Assembly (NCBI GenBank): GCA_030066455.1
Contig: JASJBQ010000084.1
Coordinates: 1 to 13,613, forward strand
Length of the DNA: 13,613 nucleotides
Direction of reading: 5' to 3'
Source: Desulfobacterales bacterium
GTDB lineage: Bacteria; Desulfobacterota; Desulfobacteria; Desulfobacterales; UBA5852
Both the position numbers and the translations under genes were made by a program. Below are positions 6,644-13,613 of this stretch, in pieces (positions within the stretch are counted from its first letter, which is position 1; each line of letters starts with the position of its first letter). The notes below the pieces were generated by a model. That model was not told where the DNA came from and did no database searches. It saw nothing but the letters and a program-made list of their open reading frames with translations.

Positions 6644-7144
6644 GTGTCCACCCGCGCCATTCAATGGCTTCGCAGGAAGAAGATCGAATTCAGCCTGGTG
6701 ACCTATGAACACGCGGTCAAGGGGGCGGCCTTTGCGGCACAGGCCACAGGGCACCCGTTGGGCCAGACCGTCAAGACGCTCGTGGCCGACCTGGGCGGCG
6801 GATCCTTTGGTCTGGCCCTGATGCCCGGCGATCATCAACTGGCGCTAAAAAAACTGGCCTGGGTGCTGGGCGTCAAGAAGGCCGCGCTGGCGGATGCACG
6901 CAGCGCTGAACGTCTGACAGGCTACCACGTCGGCGGCATCAGCCCGTTCGGTATCCGCCGACCGCTCACCGTGGCCATGGAGGCGAGTCTCATGGCGCAC
7001 CCCCGGGTGCTCGTGAACGGCGGGCAGCGCGGTATCCTGCTGAAGATGCGCCCGCAGGACATCGCGGCCGGGCTGAATTGCCGTCTGGGTGATCTGTTGG
7101 CCGCGGCCCCGCATCGGCCAGGCCCGCCGCTTAGAAGTAAATAA
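6644..7144 (+). CDS. ybaK: YbaK/EbsC-type aminoacyl-tRNA deacylase
   Basis: Predicted trans-editing enzyme of 166 residues, the usual length for the YbaK family, which hydrolyses mischarged Cys-tRNA(Pro) in the cytosol. Family signatures are the conserved lysine in QTVKTLV (Lys44) and the GYHVGGISPFG block (93-103). After that come the strand LTVAME (108-113) and VLVNGGQRG (122-130). The GTG start is chosen for the AAAGGAG 5 nt before it. Its 3' end overlaps the 3' end of the convergent SLC13 transporter by 14 bp. Precise substrate (Cys, or another misacylated tRNA) cannot be told from sequence alone. Confidence 0.88.
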   Translation: MSTRAIQWLRRKKIEFSLVTYEHAVKGAAFAAQATGHPLGQTVKTLVADLGGGSFGLALMPGDHQLALKKLAWVLGVKKAALADARSAERLTGYHVGGISPFGIRRPLTVAMEASLMAHPRVLVNGGQRGILLKMRPQDIAAGLNCRLGDLLAAAPHRPGPPLRSK

Positions 7145-8960
7145 GGCCGGCCAGGGCCACGGTGACGATCATGCATAGCAGCAGCAGGGGCAGGCCCACC
7201 TTTACGAAATCGGTGAATCGATAGCCGCCGGGTTCCATGATCAGCATGTTCACCGGAGATGATACCGGGGTCACGAAGGCGGCCGAGCAGGCAATGGCGA
7301 CGGTCATGGCAAAAGCCTGGGGTGGCACGCCGATGGCCAGGGCGGCGTCGATGGCGATCGGGGCAATGATGACGGCGGTGGCCGTGTTGGAGATGAAAAG
7401 CCCGATGAGGGCGGTCACCATGAAGACGACCGCCAACATGGCGAACGGTCCGAGCGGGCCCAGGGTGTCGACAAGCCCGGTGGATATCAACTGGGCCGCA
7501 CCGGATTTGTTCAGCGCGGTGGCCAGGGGCAGGATGCTGGCGATCAGCACCACGGCCGGCCAGTTGACGCTGCGATAGATGGTGGTCAGCTTTACGCAAC
7601 GCGTCAGCGCCAGCGCCACGGCGGCCAGCATGGCGGCGGCCACGGTAGGCACCACGCCCGTCACCATGCCGGCCACCATGGCGCCGATGATGACCAGCGA
7701 CCATGTGGCCTGTTGACGGGCGGGGACGATGTCGTGGAACTCCTGGGGCAGGGTCAGGACCACGAAGTCCCGGCTTTCCTCGCGCAGCCGCATGATATCG
7801 GGCCAGCTGGCGTTGATCAGCATGGCATCGCCGAAGTCCAGGGGCTGATCGATCAGATCTTCGGTGAGGAGGGTGCCACGCCGTTGGATGGACAATACCG
7901 TGGCCTTGAAGCGTGAGTGAAACTCGGCATCCTTGAGGGACTTACCGATCAACTTGGAGGTGGGCGCCAGCATGATCTCGGCCACACCCACCTCCTGCAG
8001 CAGGGCTTGCCGTTCACGGTCGCTGAGCAGGGGCAGCCGCTGCAGACCGTTTGCGGCGGCAAAGCGGTCGGCCTCCTCTTGTCGGCCGATGAGGATGATG
8101 GCATCTCCGGCTTCGAATACCGTTTCGGCGGACGCTTGCAAATACAGCGGACGGCCCCCCTGCCGCTTTTCAAATGCCAGGAGGTGCAGCCCGAAATGCT
8201 GCCGCATCTGGATGCGGGCCACCGAACGGTCGACCAGCGGCGAGTCCGGCATGACACGGAAGCGGTTCGAGCGGTCGGCCAGCCCGTAGCTGCCCACGAG
8301 GCCCGCGACCGTGAATCCCTGGTCCCCCATCTGGATATGTTTCTGGCGGTCCAGCAGGGATCGACCGGCCGCAATCATGAAGCCCGTGCCGACGACCAGA
8401 GCGGCAACGCCAAAGGGCGTTACACTGAAGAATCCCAGCGCCGGCAGGCCCTTTTTCTGGAGGGCCTCGGAAACCACCAGATTGGGGGCGGTGGCGATCA
8501 GGGTCATCATGCCGCTGATCAGGGCGCCCACGGAAAGCGGCATGAGCAGACGCTTGCGGTTGAGCTCCGCCCTTTGCGCCACCGAAAGCGCCACCGGGAT
8601 GAATATCGCCATGGCCGAGGTGGAACTCATGAAGGCCCCCACGATGGCGATCACCACCATCAGCAGGACGACCAGACGGGTTTCATCGCCGCGTCCGAGC
8701 TTGAGGACGGTTGCGCCGATCTGCTGCGCGATGCCGGTGCTCACCAGGGCCTCGCTGACCACGAACATGGCCACGATGATCATGACCACCGGATTGGAGA
8801 ATCCGGCCAGGGCCTCGTCCACGGTCAGCACCCCGCTCAGCAAAAGGGCCAGCACGACCAGGATCCCCACGATGTCGCTGCGCATAAGGTTGATGACGAA
8901 TAAGACGGCCGCGGCGGCGAGAACGGCCAGCACGACGTAGATTTCATAGCTCAAGGTCAT
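7131..8960 (-). CDS. SLC13/DASS-family transporter with two RCK_C (TrkA-C) domains
   Basis: Inner-membrane permease of 609 residues. An N-terminal half of about five or six membrane segments (1-200) is followed by two soluble RCK_C domains (about 220-305 and 320-405), then a second membrane half (418-609). The paired transport motifs are SST (112-114) with ATAPN (156-160) in the first half, and SNT (524-526) with VSSPVN (566-571) in the second. This arrangement is known for bacterial SLC13-like anion carriers; the substrate (sulfate, dicarboxylate or other) is not deducible here. The ATG at 8960 is preceded by AAAGGA at a rather long distance (12 nt), so the start is slightly uncertain, but the next residues run straight into the first membrane segment. 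It stands alone, with a predicted promoter at 9030-9058. Confidence 0.9.
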   Translation of the reverse strand: MTLSYEIYVVLAVLAAAAVLFVINLMRSDIVGILVVLALLLSGVLTVDEALAGFSNPVVMIIVAMFVVSEALVSTGIAQQIGATVLKLGRGDETRLVVLLMVVIAIVGAFMSSTSAMAIFIPVALSVAQRAELNRKRLLMPLSVGALISGMMTLIATAPNLVVSEALQKKGLPALGFFSVTPFGVAALVVGTGFMIAAGRSLLDRQKHIQMGDQGFTVAGLVGSYGLADRSNRFRVMPDSPLVDRSVARIQMRQHFGLHLLAFEKRQGGRPLYLQASAETVFEAGDAIILIGRQEEADRFAAANGLQRLPLLSDRERQALLQEVGVAEIMLAPTSKLIGKSLKDAEFHSRFKATVLSIQRRGTLLTEDLIDQPLDFGDAMLINASWPDIMRLREESRDFVVLTLPQEFHDIVPARQQATWSLVIIGAMVAGMVTGVVPTVAAAMLAAVALALTRCVKLTTIYRSVNWPAVVLIASILPLATALNKSGAAQLISTGLVDTLGPLGPFAMLAVVFMVTALIGLFISNTATAVIIAPIAIDAALAIGVPPQAFAMTVAIACSAAFVTPVSSPVNMLIMEPGGYRFTDFVKVGLPLLLLCMIVTVALAGLIYF

Positions 8961-9029
8961 TCCGGCGGCTTTTCCTTTGTTTAACGTGGACAGATCGATG
9001 GCGGCTGTGTTGAATCCGATGGCGGCGTC

Positions 9030-9058
9030 ATCCTAACGGTGAATGCGGTTGGGGTCAA
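9030..9058 (-). promoter_or_regulatory. Predicted sigma70-type promoter of the SLC13 transporter
   Basis: On the minus strand, TTGACC (9053-9058) and TAGGAT (9030-9035) are separated by 17 nt. The leader would be about 60-65 nt to the ATG at 8960. Confidence 0.45.
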
Positions 9059-9102
9059 TTCCAATATAACCCGCCGCCAACGACGACTGCCTTCGGCCTT
9101 TC

Positions 9103-9131
9103 TTGACATGCCCGGGATGATGCAATACGCT
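9103..9131 (+). promoter_or_regulatory. Predicted sigma70-type promoter of the second phosphatase operon
   Basis: A perfect TTGACA (9103-9108) is followed after 17 nt by TACGCT (9126-9131, 3 of 6 consensus). It sits about 60 nt upstream of the ATG at 9198, which supports that start over the longer open frame from 9039. Confidence 0.4.
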
Positions 9132-9197
9132 CCCCCAACTGGCCCGCGGTGCGGCATCTGTGCATTGTTTTTGCCCGTCAACCCTTACCGGAACTCA

Positions 9198-10808
9198 ATG
9201 GCTGCCCCATCTAATCACACTGAAGAGCAGCGCGGAGGTCGCGATCGGCGCAAAGTCAACCTGGGCCCTCCCGCTCTCGAGCGGCGTTCGGGCAAGGACC
9301 GCCGCAAAAAGATCAAGATCCCCATTTTTGCCAAATTCGTTCTGCTTTCCACCCTGCTGACCATCATCGTCAGTTCGATCATCAGCGGTGTCATCCTTCG
9401 CCGGCAGGCCAAGGATTTTCGCGAACAGTTGATCACGATGGGCGACAGCCTGATTCGCATCATCGCCGATCAGGCCCCGGACAAGCTTCTGAACGAAGAA
9501 GAACTGGTGCTGTTTCAACTCGTCAAAACCGTGGCCGCGGAAGAGCAGGTGGATTTCGCTCAGATTACCGATGTCAAGGGGATCGTGCGGGCCGACAGTC
9601 GCAGCGCGCAGATCAACACCCCCTATCAGTTGCCGCCCCATTATCAGGACCTCGAGGAGATCGAGGGCACACGGATCGGCATGTTCGCCAGCACCGGGGA
9701 AACCTATCTTTACTTTGAAAAGCCGATCACCTTTCAGAATATCGCCATCGGCAAGGCCGCGCTGGCGATTTCACAGCATGAAGTGCAGGCGAACATCGCC
9801 GGTGCCACCCGCTACAGTGTCGTCGTCACGGTGCTGATCATTCTCCTCGGGGCGTTCATGAGTCTTCTGGTCAGTCTTTACTTCTCCAAACCCATCGATC
9901 GGCTGATGGACGGTATCCGCGCCATCCTGGACGGGGATTACGACCACCAGGTGCACGTCGATCGCAACGACGAGTTGGGCGATGTGGGCAACGCGTTCAA
10001 TCAGATGTCCCAAGGCCTCAAGGAGCGGCAGATCATGCGCCGTTCCCTGGCGCTGGCCATGGAGGTGCAACGCAGCCTCCTGCCCAGCCGGGTGCCGCAG
10101 ATCGACGGCCTGGATATCGCCGGTAAGAGCATCTACTGCGATGAGACGGGCGGCGATTACTATGATTTCATCGACACCGGCCAACCGGGGCAGGGAATCA
10201 TCGGCCTGGTGCTGGGGGATGTCTCCGGCCACGGCATTCCTTCCGCGCTGCTGATGGCCACGGCCCGGGCCTTCATCCGGCAGCGCGCCTGCATGGCCGG
10301 CAGCATTGCCGAGGTGGTCGGCGACGTCAACCACCTTCTGACCCAGGACGTCGAAAACTCCAGCAGCTTCATGACCCTTTTCTACCTTTCGGTGGACATG
10401 CCGGCGCGTCGGCTGCGCTGGGTGCGTGCCGGTCACGATCCGGCGATCTATTACGATCCCGCTGACGACAGCTTCGATTATCTCGTGGGGGCGGGGGTTC
10501 CTCTGGGCGTTGACGCGGACTGGCCGTTTGAAGAGAATCAAAGGGATGACCTGCGGCCGGGTCAAATCATCGTCATTGGCACCGACGGCATTTGGGAGTC
10601 GCGCAATGCCGACGGCACCATGTTCGGCAAGACCCCGGTCTTGAACCTGATCCGTCAAAACCGGGACGGTTCCGCGCGCCAGATTCTCGAGGCCATCATC
10701 GAGGGGCTCGAACGCTTTCGCCGCGGGGTGGAACTCGAAGACGACGTCACCCTCCTGGTCATCAAGATCGAACCCACAGCGGACGACAGCCCGAATGCCG
10801 AAGCCTGA
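9198..10808 (+). CDS. Membrane HAMP-PP2C (RsbU/SpoIIE-type) serine phosphatase, second copy
   Basis: Sensor phosphatase of 536 residues with the same plan as the phosphatase at 1477-3081. It has a strongly basic cytoplasmic N-terminus (1-40) with two RxGxDRRK-like stretches, TM1 (about 44-66), an extracytoplasmic sensor domain (67-204), TM2 (205-229), a HAMP linker (230-280) and a PP2C domain (about 290-525). Metal-site motifs are GGDYYD (Asp320, Asp323), GDVSGHG (Asp341), TDG (Asp463) and EDDVT (Asp515/516). Its expected target is a phosphorylated STAS protein; none is encoded here. The frame is open from 9039, but ATG 9198 is preferred because the predicted promoter lies at 9103-9131 and the extra residues show no domain; the ribosome site is weak (GGA, 5 nt). 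The 3' end overlaps the PfkB kinase gene by 14 bp. Confidence 0.9.
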   Translation: MAAPSNHTEEQRGGRDRRKVNLGPPALERRSGKDRRKKIKIPIFAKFVLLSTLLTIIVSSIISGVILRRQAKDFREQLITMGDSLIRIIADQAPDKLLNEEELVLFQLVKTVAAEEQVDFAQITDVKGIVRADSRSAQINTPYQLPPHYQDLEEIEGTRIGMFASTGETYLYFEKPITFQNIAIGKAALAISQHEVQANIAGATRYSVVVTVLIILLGAFMSLLVSLYFSKPIDRLMDGIRAILDGDYDHQVHVDRNDELGDVGNAFNQMSQGLKERQIMRRSLALAMEVQRSLLPSRVPQIDGLDIAGKSIYCDETGGDYYDFIDTGQPGQGIIGLVLGDVSGHGIPSALLMATARAFIRQRACMAGSIAEVVGDVNHLLTQDVENSSSFMTLFYLSVDMPARRLRWVRAGHDPAIYYDPADDSFDYLVGAGVPLGVDADWPFEENQRDDLRPGQIIVIGTDGIWESRNADGTMFGKTPVLNLIRQNRDGSARQILEAIIEGLERFRRGVELEDDVTLLVIKIEPTADDSPNAEA

Positions 10809-11763
10809 TCGCGGCCCGTCTCGGGATGATGGATCCGCATCACCCGGTGTGCTCGTGATCGGTCGTGGCTGTCGGGATCACATCGCCGTTGTCGACCAGT
10901 ACCCGGTTGAGGATTCCAAGACGGCCATGCGCACCCATTTGATGGAAGGCGGCGGCCAGGGGGCCACGGCGGCCTGCTGCATCCGTCGCCTGGGCGGCGC
11001 CGTGCGTCTGGTGGGCTGCCTCGGAGACGACCCTGCCGGCGAATTCTGCCGTGAACGCCTGGGCGCTTTCGGCGTCGACCTCAGCGGCGTCCGGACCGTT
11101 CCCGGCGGCCGTACACCGGAGGCCTATATCCTCGTGACCCGCCCCTCCGGCCGGCGGACCATCGTCTACCAGCCCAGTACCCTGCCCCGCCTGACGCCGG
11201 CGGATCTCCCGCCGGATTTTTTCCGGTCAACCGGCGTCGTCCTGCTGGACCCCGAAACGACCTACCTGGCGCCGCACCTGCCGGTGCGCGGCCCCCGAGC
11301 GCCGACCATCGTCTATGATGCCGAGCGTTGGCGCGAGGGGCTCGAGGGCATGATGCAACGGGCCGACTATTTTATCCCCAGCAGCGAGCTTTTCACCGAC
11401 CCGCACTTGGGCCTCGCCGGACTGTCGTTTGGCGAACAGTTCAACCGCCTGGCCGCACAGGTCGGCGGTACCCTTGTCGTCACCCGCGGCGACCGGGGCG
11501 CCTATTTCCGGCACGGCGGGCGGCTGTGCCGTGTACCGGCGCCCCGCATCGCCGTCAGCGATTCCATCGGGGCCGGGGACAACTTCCATGCCGCCTTTGC
11601 TCTGGGTCTGCTGCAAGGTCAGGAACTCGCCCCGCTCGTCCGATTCGCCGTGGCCGTGGCCTCCCTTTCCTGCCGGGCGCACGGCGGACGCGCCGGCGTG
11701 CCCGATCGCAGCGAAGCGCTGGAACTGGCGGCCGGTCTGCCGCTGCAAGTCGTCGACGGCTGA
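10795..11763 (+). CDS. PfkB-family carbohydrate kinase
   Basis: Predicted cytosolic sugar or nucleoside kinase of the ribokinase/PfkB superfamily, 322 residues. The N-terminal glycine motif is GGGQGATAACCIRRLGG (52-68), near the usual GG-NAAVA form. LVGCLGDDPAGE (72-83) follows, then VVTRGDRGAYF (228-238) and the C-terminal ATP/catalytic signature DSIGAGDNF (256-264), with Asp262 as the likely catalytic base. The substrate is not identifiable. The ATG at 10795 lies inside the phosphatase gene (14-bp overlap) and has no strong ribosome site. The first 17 residues are not part of the fold, so a GTG at 10849 just before the first strand is an alternative start. The gene is probably translated together with the phosphatase. 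Confidence 0.88.
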   Translation: MPKPDRGPSRDDGSASPGVLVIGRGCRDHIAVVDQYPVEDSKTAMRTHLMEGGGQGATAACCIRRLGGAVRLVGCLGDDPAGEFCRERLGAFGVDLSGVRTVPGGRTPEAYILVTRPSGRRTIVYQPSTLPRLTPADLPPDFFRSTGVVLLDPETTYLAPHLPVRGPRAPTIVYDAERWREGLEGMMQRADYFIPSSELFTDPHLGLAGLSFGEQFNRLAAQVGGTLVVTRGDRGAYFRHGGRLCRVPAPRIAVSDSIGAGDNFHAAFALGLLQGQELAPLVRFAVAVASLSCRAHGGRAGVPDRSEALELAAGLPLQVVDG

Positions 11764-12074
11764 AGGCACGCCGTCCTGGACAATCATCGTTCGGCATCTT
11801 CAACGGCCATCGCTGTCGCCGTTATCCCTCCACCTCCCGCATTGGCATTCCCGTCCCCGGTGTTGACCCGCGCCCGGCGTTCGCGACCGGCCCAACGGCA
11901 CCACCGACAGCCGGGGGGAACCCGCCGTCGCTTTCGAAACGGCGCGGCGCGCTTGCCTTCAAACGCCAGGCGACGATTAAGGTTTTGGTCCAAACGGCCG
12001 AAATCAACTATGACCATCATGAACGCGACCACCGTCTGACCCGTCGGAGCCGCGTGAAAAAAATAGGAGGCCCT
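11764..12074 (+). other. Intergenic stretch before the histidine kinase
   Basis: These 311 bases hold no gene I can support. The kinase frame is open throughout, but its translation here is a proline/arginine-rich shadow. Only the AGGAGG near the end is clear; a TTGGTC/TATGAC pair (11985-12014, 18-nt spacing) could be a weak promoter. No clear terminator follows the PfkB gene. Confidence 0.4.
12065..12070 (+). promoter_or_regulatory. Ribosome binding site deciding the histidine kinase start
   Basis: AGGAGG stands 4 nt before the GTG at 12075. It is the best ribosome site in the long open frame that begins inside the PfkB gene, and it places the start just ahead of the PAS domain. Confidence 0.65.
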
Positions 12075-13355
12075 GTGTCGACTTCATTGTCGTCGTTAGC
12101 GCCGGGGGCGGAGGCATGCCGTCGGACGGAATCGTCCCGCAGCCTTTCCGCGGAAATCGAGCACCTGGTGGCTTCGATCCCGTCCCTGCTGATCGGTCTG
12201 GACGCAAGCGAGCGGATCGTGTTGTGGAACGCTCAGGCCGAGTTCCTGCTCGCCTGCCGGGCCAGGGAAGCGGTCGGGCGGCGGCTGGCGGACATCGACC
12301 TGCCTTGGGAGGACGATCGGATCGCGGCCGCTATCGCCAGCTGCCGGGCCGATGTTTCACCGGTGCGAATCGAGGACATCGTCTGCGCCCTGCCCGGGCG
12401 GGATCCCCGTGTGCTGGGGCTGACCATGCATCCCATGGCCCCAGGTACGGACAGCCCGCTGGCTTTGATCCTCATGGGGGCCGACATCACCGAGCGCAAA
12501 CAGCTCGAGGAACAGCTGGCCCAGGCGCAGAAGATGGAGGCTATCGGCCACCTGGCCGCCGGCATCGCGCATGAGATCAGCACGCCGGCCCAATTCGTGG
12601 GCGACAATACCCAGTTTCTGAGGGAGGCTTTCGGTGACCTGCAGCAGGTTCTGACCGTCTATGCCCAGCTGGCGGAAGCGGTCCGTCGGGACGGCGGCCC
12701 GAACGCCATTCTCAAGGCGCTCGAGGCCGCCATCGAAGAGGCCGATCTGACTTATCTGGCTGAAGAGGTGCCCAACGCCATCGCGCACATCCTGAACGGG
12801 GTCGAGCGCATTTCCAAGATCGTGCGCTCGATGAAGCTCTTTGCCCATCCCGGCGGTGAAGAAAAATCGCCCGTGGAACTCAATGAGGCCATCGAGAGCA
12901 CCATCGTCATCACACGCAACGAATGGAAATATATTGCCGAGCTGACCACCGCCTTTGATCCGGATCTGCCACCGGTGCCCTGTCTGCGGGGTGAATTCAA
13001 TCAGGTCATTCTCAACCTGGTCACCAACGCCGCCCATGCGATCGCCGATGCCGCGCGGGCCGGCGGTGACAAGAAGGGCCTGATTCACATCACGACGCAG
13101 GGCCATCCCGACCATGCCGAAATCCGGATTCAGGACACGGGCACGGGCATCCCGGAGGCCATCCGCCACAAGGTCTTTGACCTGTTTTTCACCACCAAGG
13201 AAGAGGGGCTTGGTTCCGGTCAGGGGCTGGCCCTCGCGCACGCCGTGATCGTCGAGCAACTGGGCGGACAGCTGACCTTCGAGAGCTGCGAAGGCCGCGG
13301 TACCACCTTTATCCTGCGCCTGCCGCGGCAAGAGGAGCCGGGCGATCATGGATAG
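12075..13355 (+). CDS. Soluble PAS-domain sensor histidine kinase
   Basis: Cytoplasmic two-component kinase of 426 residues with no membrane segment. A PAS domain (about 24-140) ends in the PAC-like GADITERKQLEEQL. The H-box AAGIAHEISTPAQFVGDN (161-178) carries the phospho-accepting His166. A helical region of about 80 residues follows, then the HATPase domain with N-box NLVTNAAHA (314-322), G1 DTGTGIP (354-360), F-box FDLFFTT (368-374) and G2 GLGSGQGLALAHA (378-390). The HE-I-x-TP-x-Q-F/Y-V-x-DN form of the H-box marks a kinase subgroup commonly followed by its regulator gene. The GTG start is chosen for the AGGAGG 4 nt upstream. Its stop overlaps the regulator start by 8 bp, so the pair is translationally coupled. 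The signal sensed by PAS is unknown. Confidence 0.92.
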   Translation: MSTSLSSLAPGAEACRRTESSRSLSAEIEHLVASIPSLLIGLDASERIVLWNAQAEFLLACRAREAVGRRLADIDLPWEDDRIAAAIASCRADVSPVRIEDIVCALPGRDPRVLGLTMHPMAPGTDSPLALILMGADITERKQLEEQLAQAQKMEAIGHLAAGIAHEISTPAQFVGDNTQFLREAFGDLQQVLTVYAQLAEAVRRDGGPNAILKALEAAIEEADLTYLAEEVPNAIAHILNGVERISKIVRSMKLFAHPGGEEKSPVELNEAIESTIVITRNEWKYIAELTTAFDPDLPPVPCLRGEFNQVILNLVTNAAHAIADAARAGGDKKGLIHITTQGHPDHAEIRIQDTGTGIPEAIRHKVFDLFFTTKEEGLGSGQGLALAHAVIVEQLGGQLTFESCEGRGTTFILRLPRQEEPGDHG

Positions 13356-13613
13356 GAAACGTTTGCTTTTCGTTGATGACGAACCCATGGTGCTCAAAGG
13401 TCTGCAGCGTTCGCTGCGCAGCATGCGCCAGGAATGGGAAATGACCTTCGCGGCTGGCGGGCGCGAGGCCCTGGACGCGATGCAGGCGCAACCCTTCGAC
13501 GTGGTCATTTCGGACATGCGCATGCCGGAGATGGACGGGGCCCAGCTGTTGGAGGTCGTAAAAAGGGACTACCCGCAGGTGGTGCGCATCATCCTGAGCG
13601 GCCAGCTCGACCG
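13348..13613 (+). CDS. Response regulator receiver domain, cut at the window end
   Basis: The first 88 residues of a response regulator; the rest is outside the window. The receiver has the acidic pair FVDDEP (Asp10, Asp11), the phospho-acceptor in VVISDMRMPEMDG (Asp56) and the switch serine in IILSGQ (Ser84). The conserved lysine and any output domain lie beyond the edge. The ATG at 13348 has GAGGAG 10 nt upstream, inside the kinase gene, and overlaps the kinase stop by 8 bp, marking it as the cognate partner. The LSGQLD ending resembles regulators that carry HD-type or other enzymatic outputs, but that is a guess. Confidence 0.9.
   Translation, partial: MDRKRLLFVDDEPMVLKGLQRSLRSMRQEWEMTFAAGGREALDAMQAQPFDVVISDMRMPEMDGAQLLEVVKRDYPQVVRIILSGQLD

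Noticed and set aside
7917..8903. Long open frame on the plus strand opposite the SLC13 gene
   Set aside because: Histidine/aspartate-rich translation with no family resemblance; the minus-strand frame is a complete transporter.
12010..12039. Tiny open frame MTIMNATTV before the histidine kinase, possible leader peptide
   Set aside because: No ribosome site, no attenuator-like structure or amino-acid run; likely chance.
11328..12074. Histidine kinase frame extended upstream into the PfkB gene
   Set aside because: The extension overlaps the PfkB gene in another frame and has no domain; AGGAGG before the GTG at 12075 marks the start.
12357..13523. Long minus-strand open frame, 388 residues, opposite the histidine kinase
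   Set aside because: It runs across two clear plus-strand genes with canonical kinase and receiver motifs; shadow of GC-rich coding DNA.
1..13613. CRISPR array, tRNA, rRNA, transposase or toxin-antitoxin genes
   Set aside because: I looked for regularly spaced repeats, cloverleaf ends and known small-gene pairs on both strands and found none; the only repeats are those at 6274-6560.

Overview
The window is GC-rich by eye and densely packed, with genes on both strands. The gene families present suggest a Gram-negative anaerobe-type genome, most likely of the former Deltaproteobacteria (Desulfobacterota): a Tes-like radical SAM enzyme, a DUF3568 lipoprotein, RsbU-type PP2C phosphatases and a soluble PAS histidine kinase. 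The taxonomic placement is inference; no rRNA or other marker is in the window.

Layout from left to right. (1) At 1-1179 (+) is the C-terminal part of a radical SAM protein of the tetraether/membrane-spanning-lipid synthase (Tes, MJ0619) family, cut by the window edge. (2) At 3716-1477 (-) is a two-gene unit: a TetR regulator followed 23 bp later by a membrane-anchored HAMP-PP2C (SpoIIE/RsbU-type) phosphatase. Its predicted promoter lies inside a 39-bp inverted repeat that looks like a TetR operator. (3) Divergent from it, at 4154-6275 (+), is a tight three-gene operon: a DUF3568 lipoprotein, a NodI-like ABC ATPase and a NodJ-like ABC-2 permease. It has its own sigma70-like promoter and a structured leader. 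(4) At 6274-6504 is a noncoding repeat cluster: a 104-bp element with 23-bp terminal inverted repeats and an internal hairpin, followed by a diverged second copy. (5) A YbaK/EbsC-type aminoacyl-tRNA deacylase (6644-7144, +) runs tail to tail into, and overlaps by 14 bp, a 609-residue SLC13 transporter with two RCK_C domains (8960-7131, -). (6) At 9198-11763 (+) a second membrane-bound HAMP-PP2C phosphatase overlaps by 14 bp with a PfkB-family sugar kinase. (7) At 12075-13613 (+) a soluble PAS histidine kinase overlaps by 8 bp with a response regulator cut by the right edge.

Signalling dominates. Two RsbU-like phosphatases of the same architecture lie about 6 kb apart, each in an operon with an unexpected partner (a TetR repressor; a PfkB kinase). 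No anti-sigma kinase (RsbW) or STAS antagonist (RsbV) is visible, so their substrates must lie elsewhere. I see no CRISPR array, tRNA, rRNA, transposase or obvious defence system. The best candidates for something undescribed are the TetR/PP2C unit with its long operator, the PP2C-PfkB coupling, the Tes-like enzyme and the 104-bp hairpin element.
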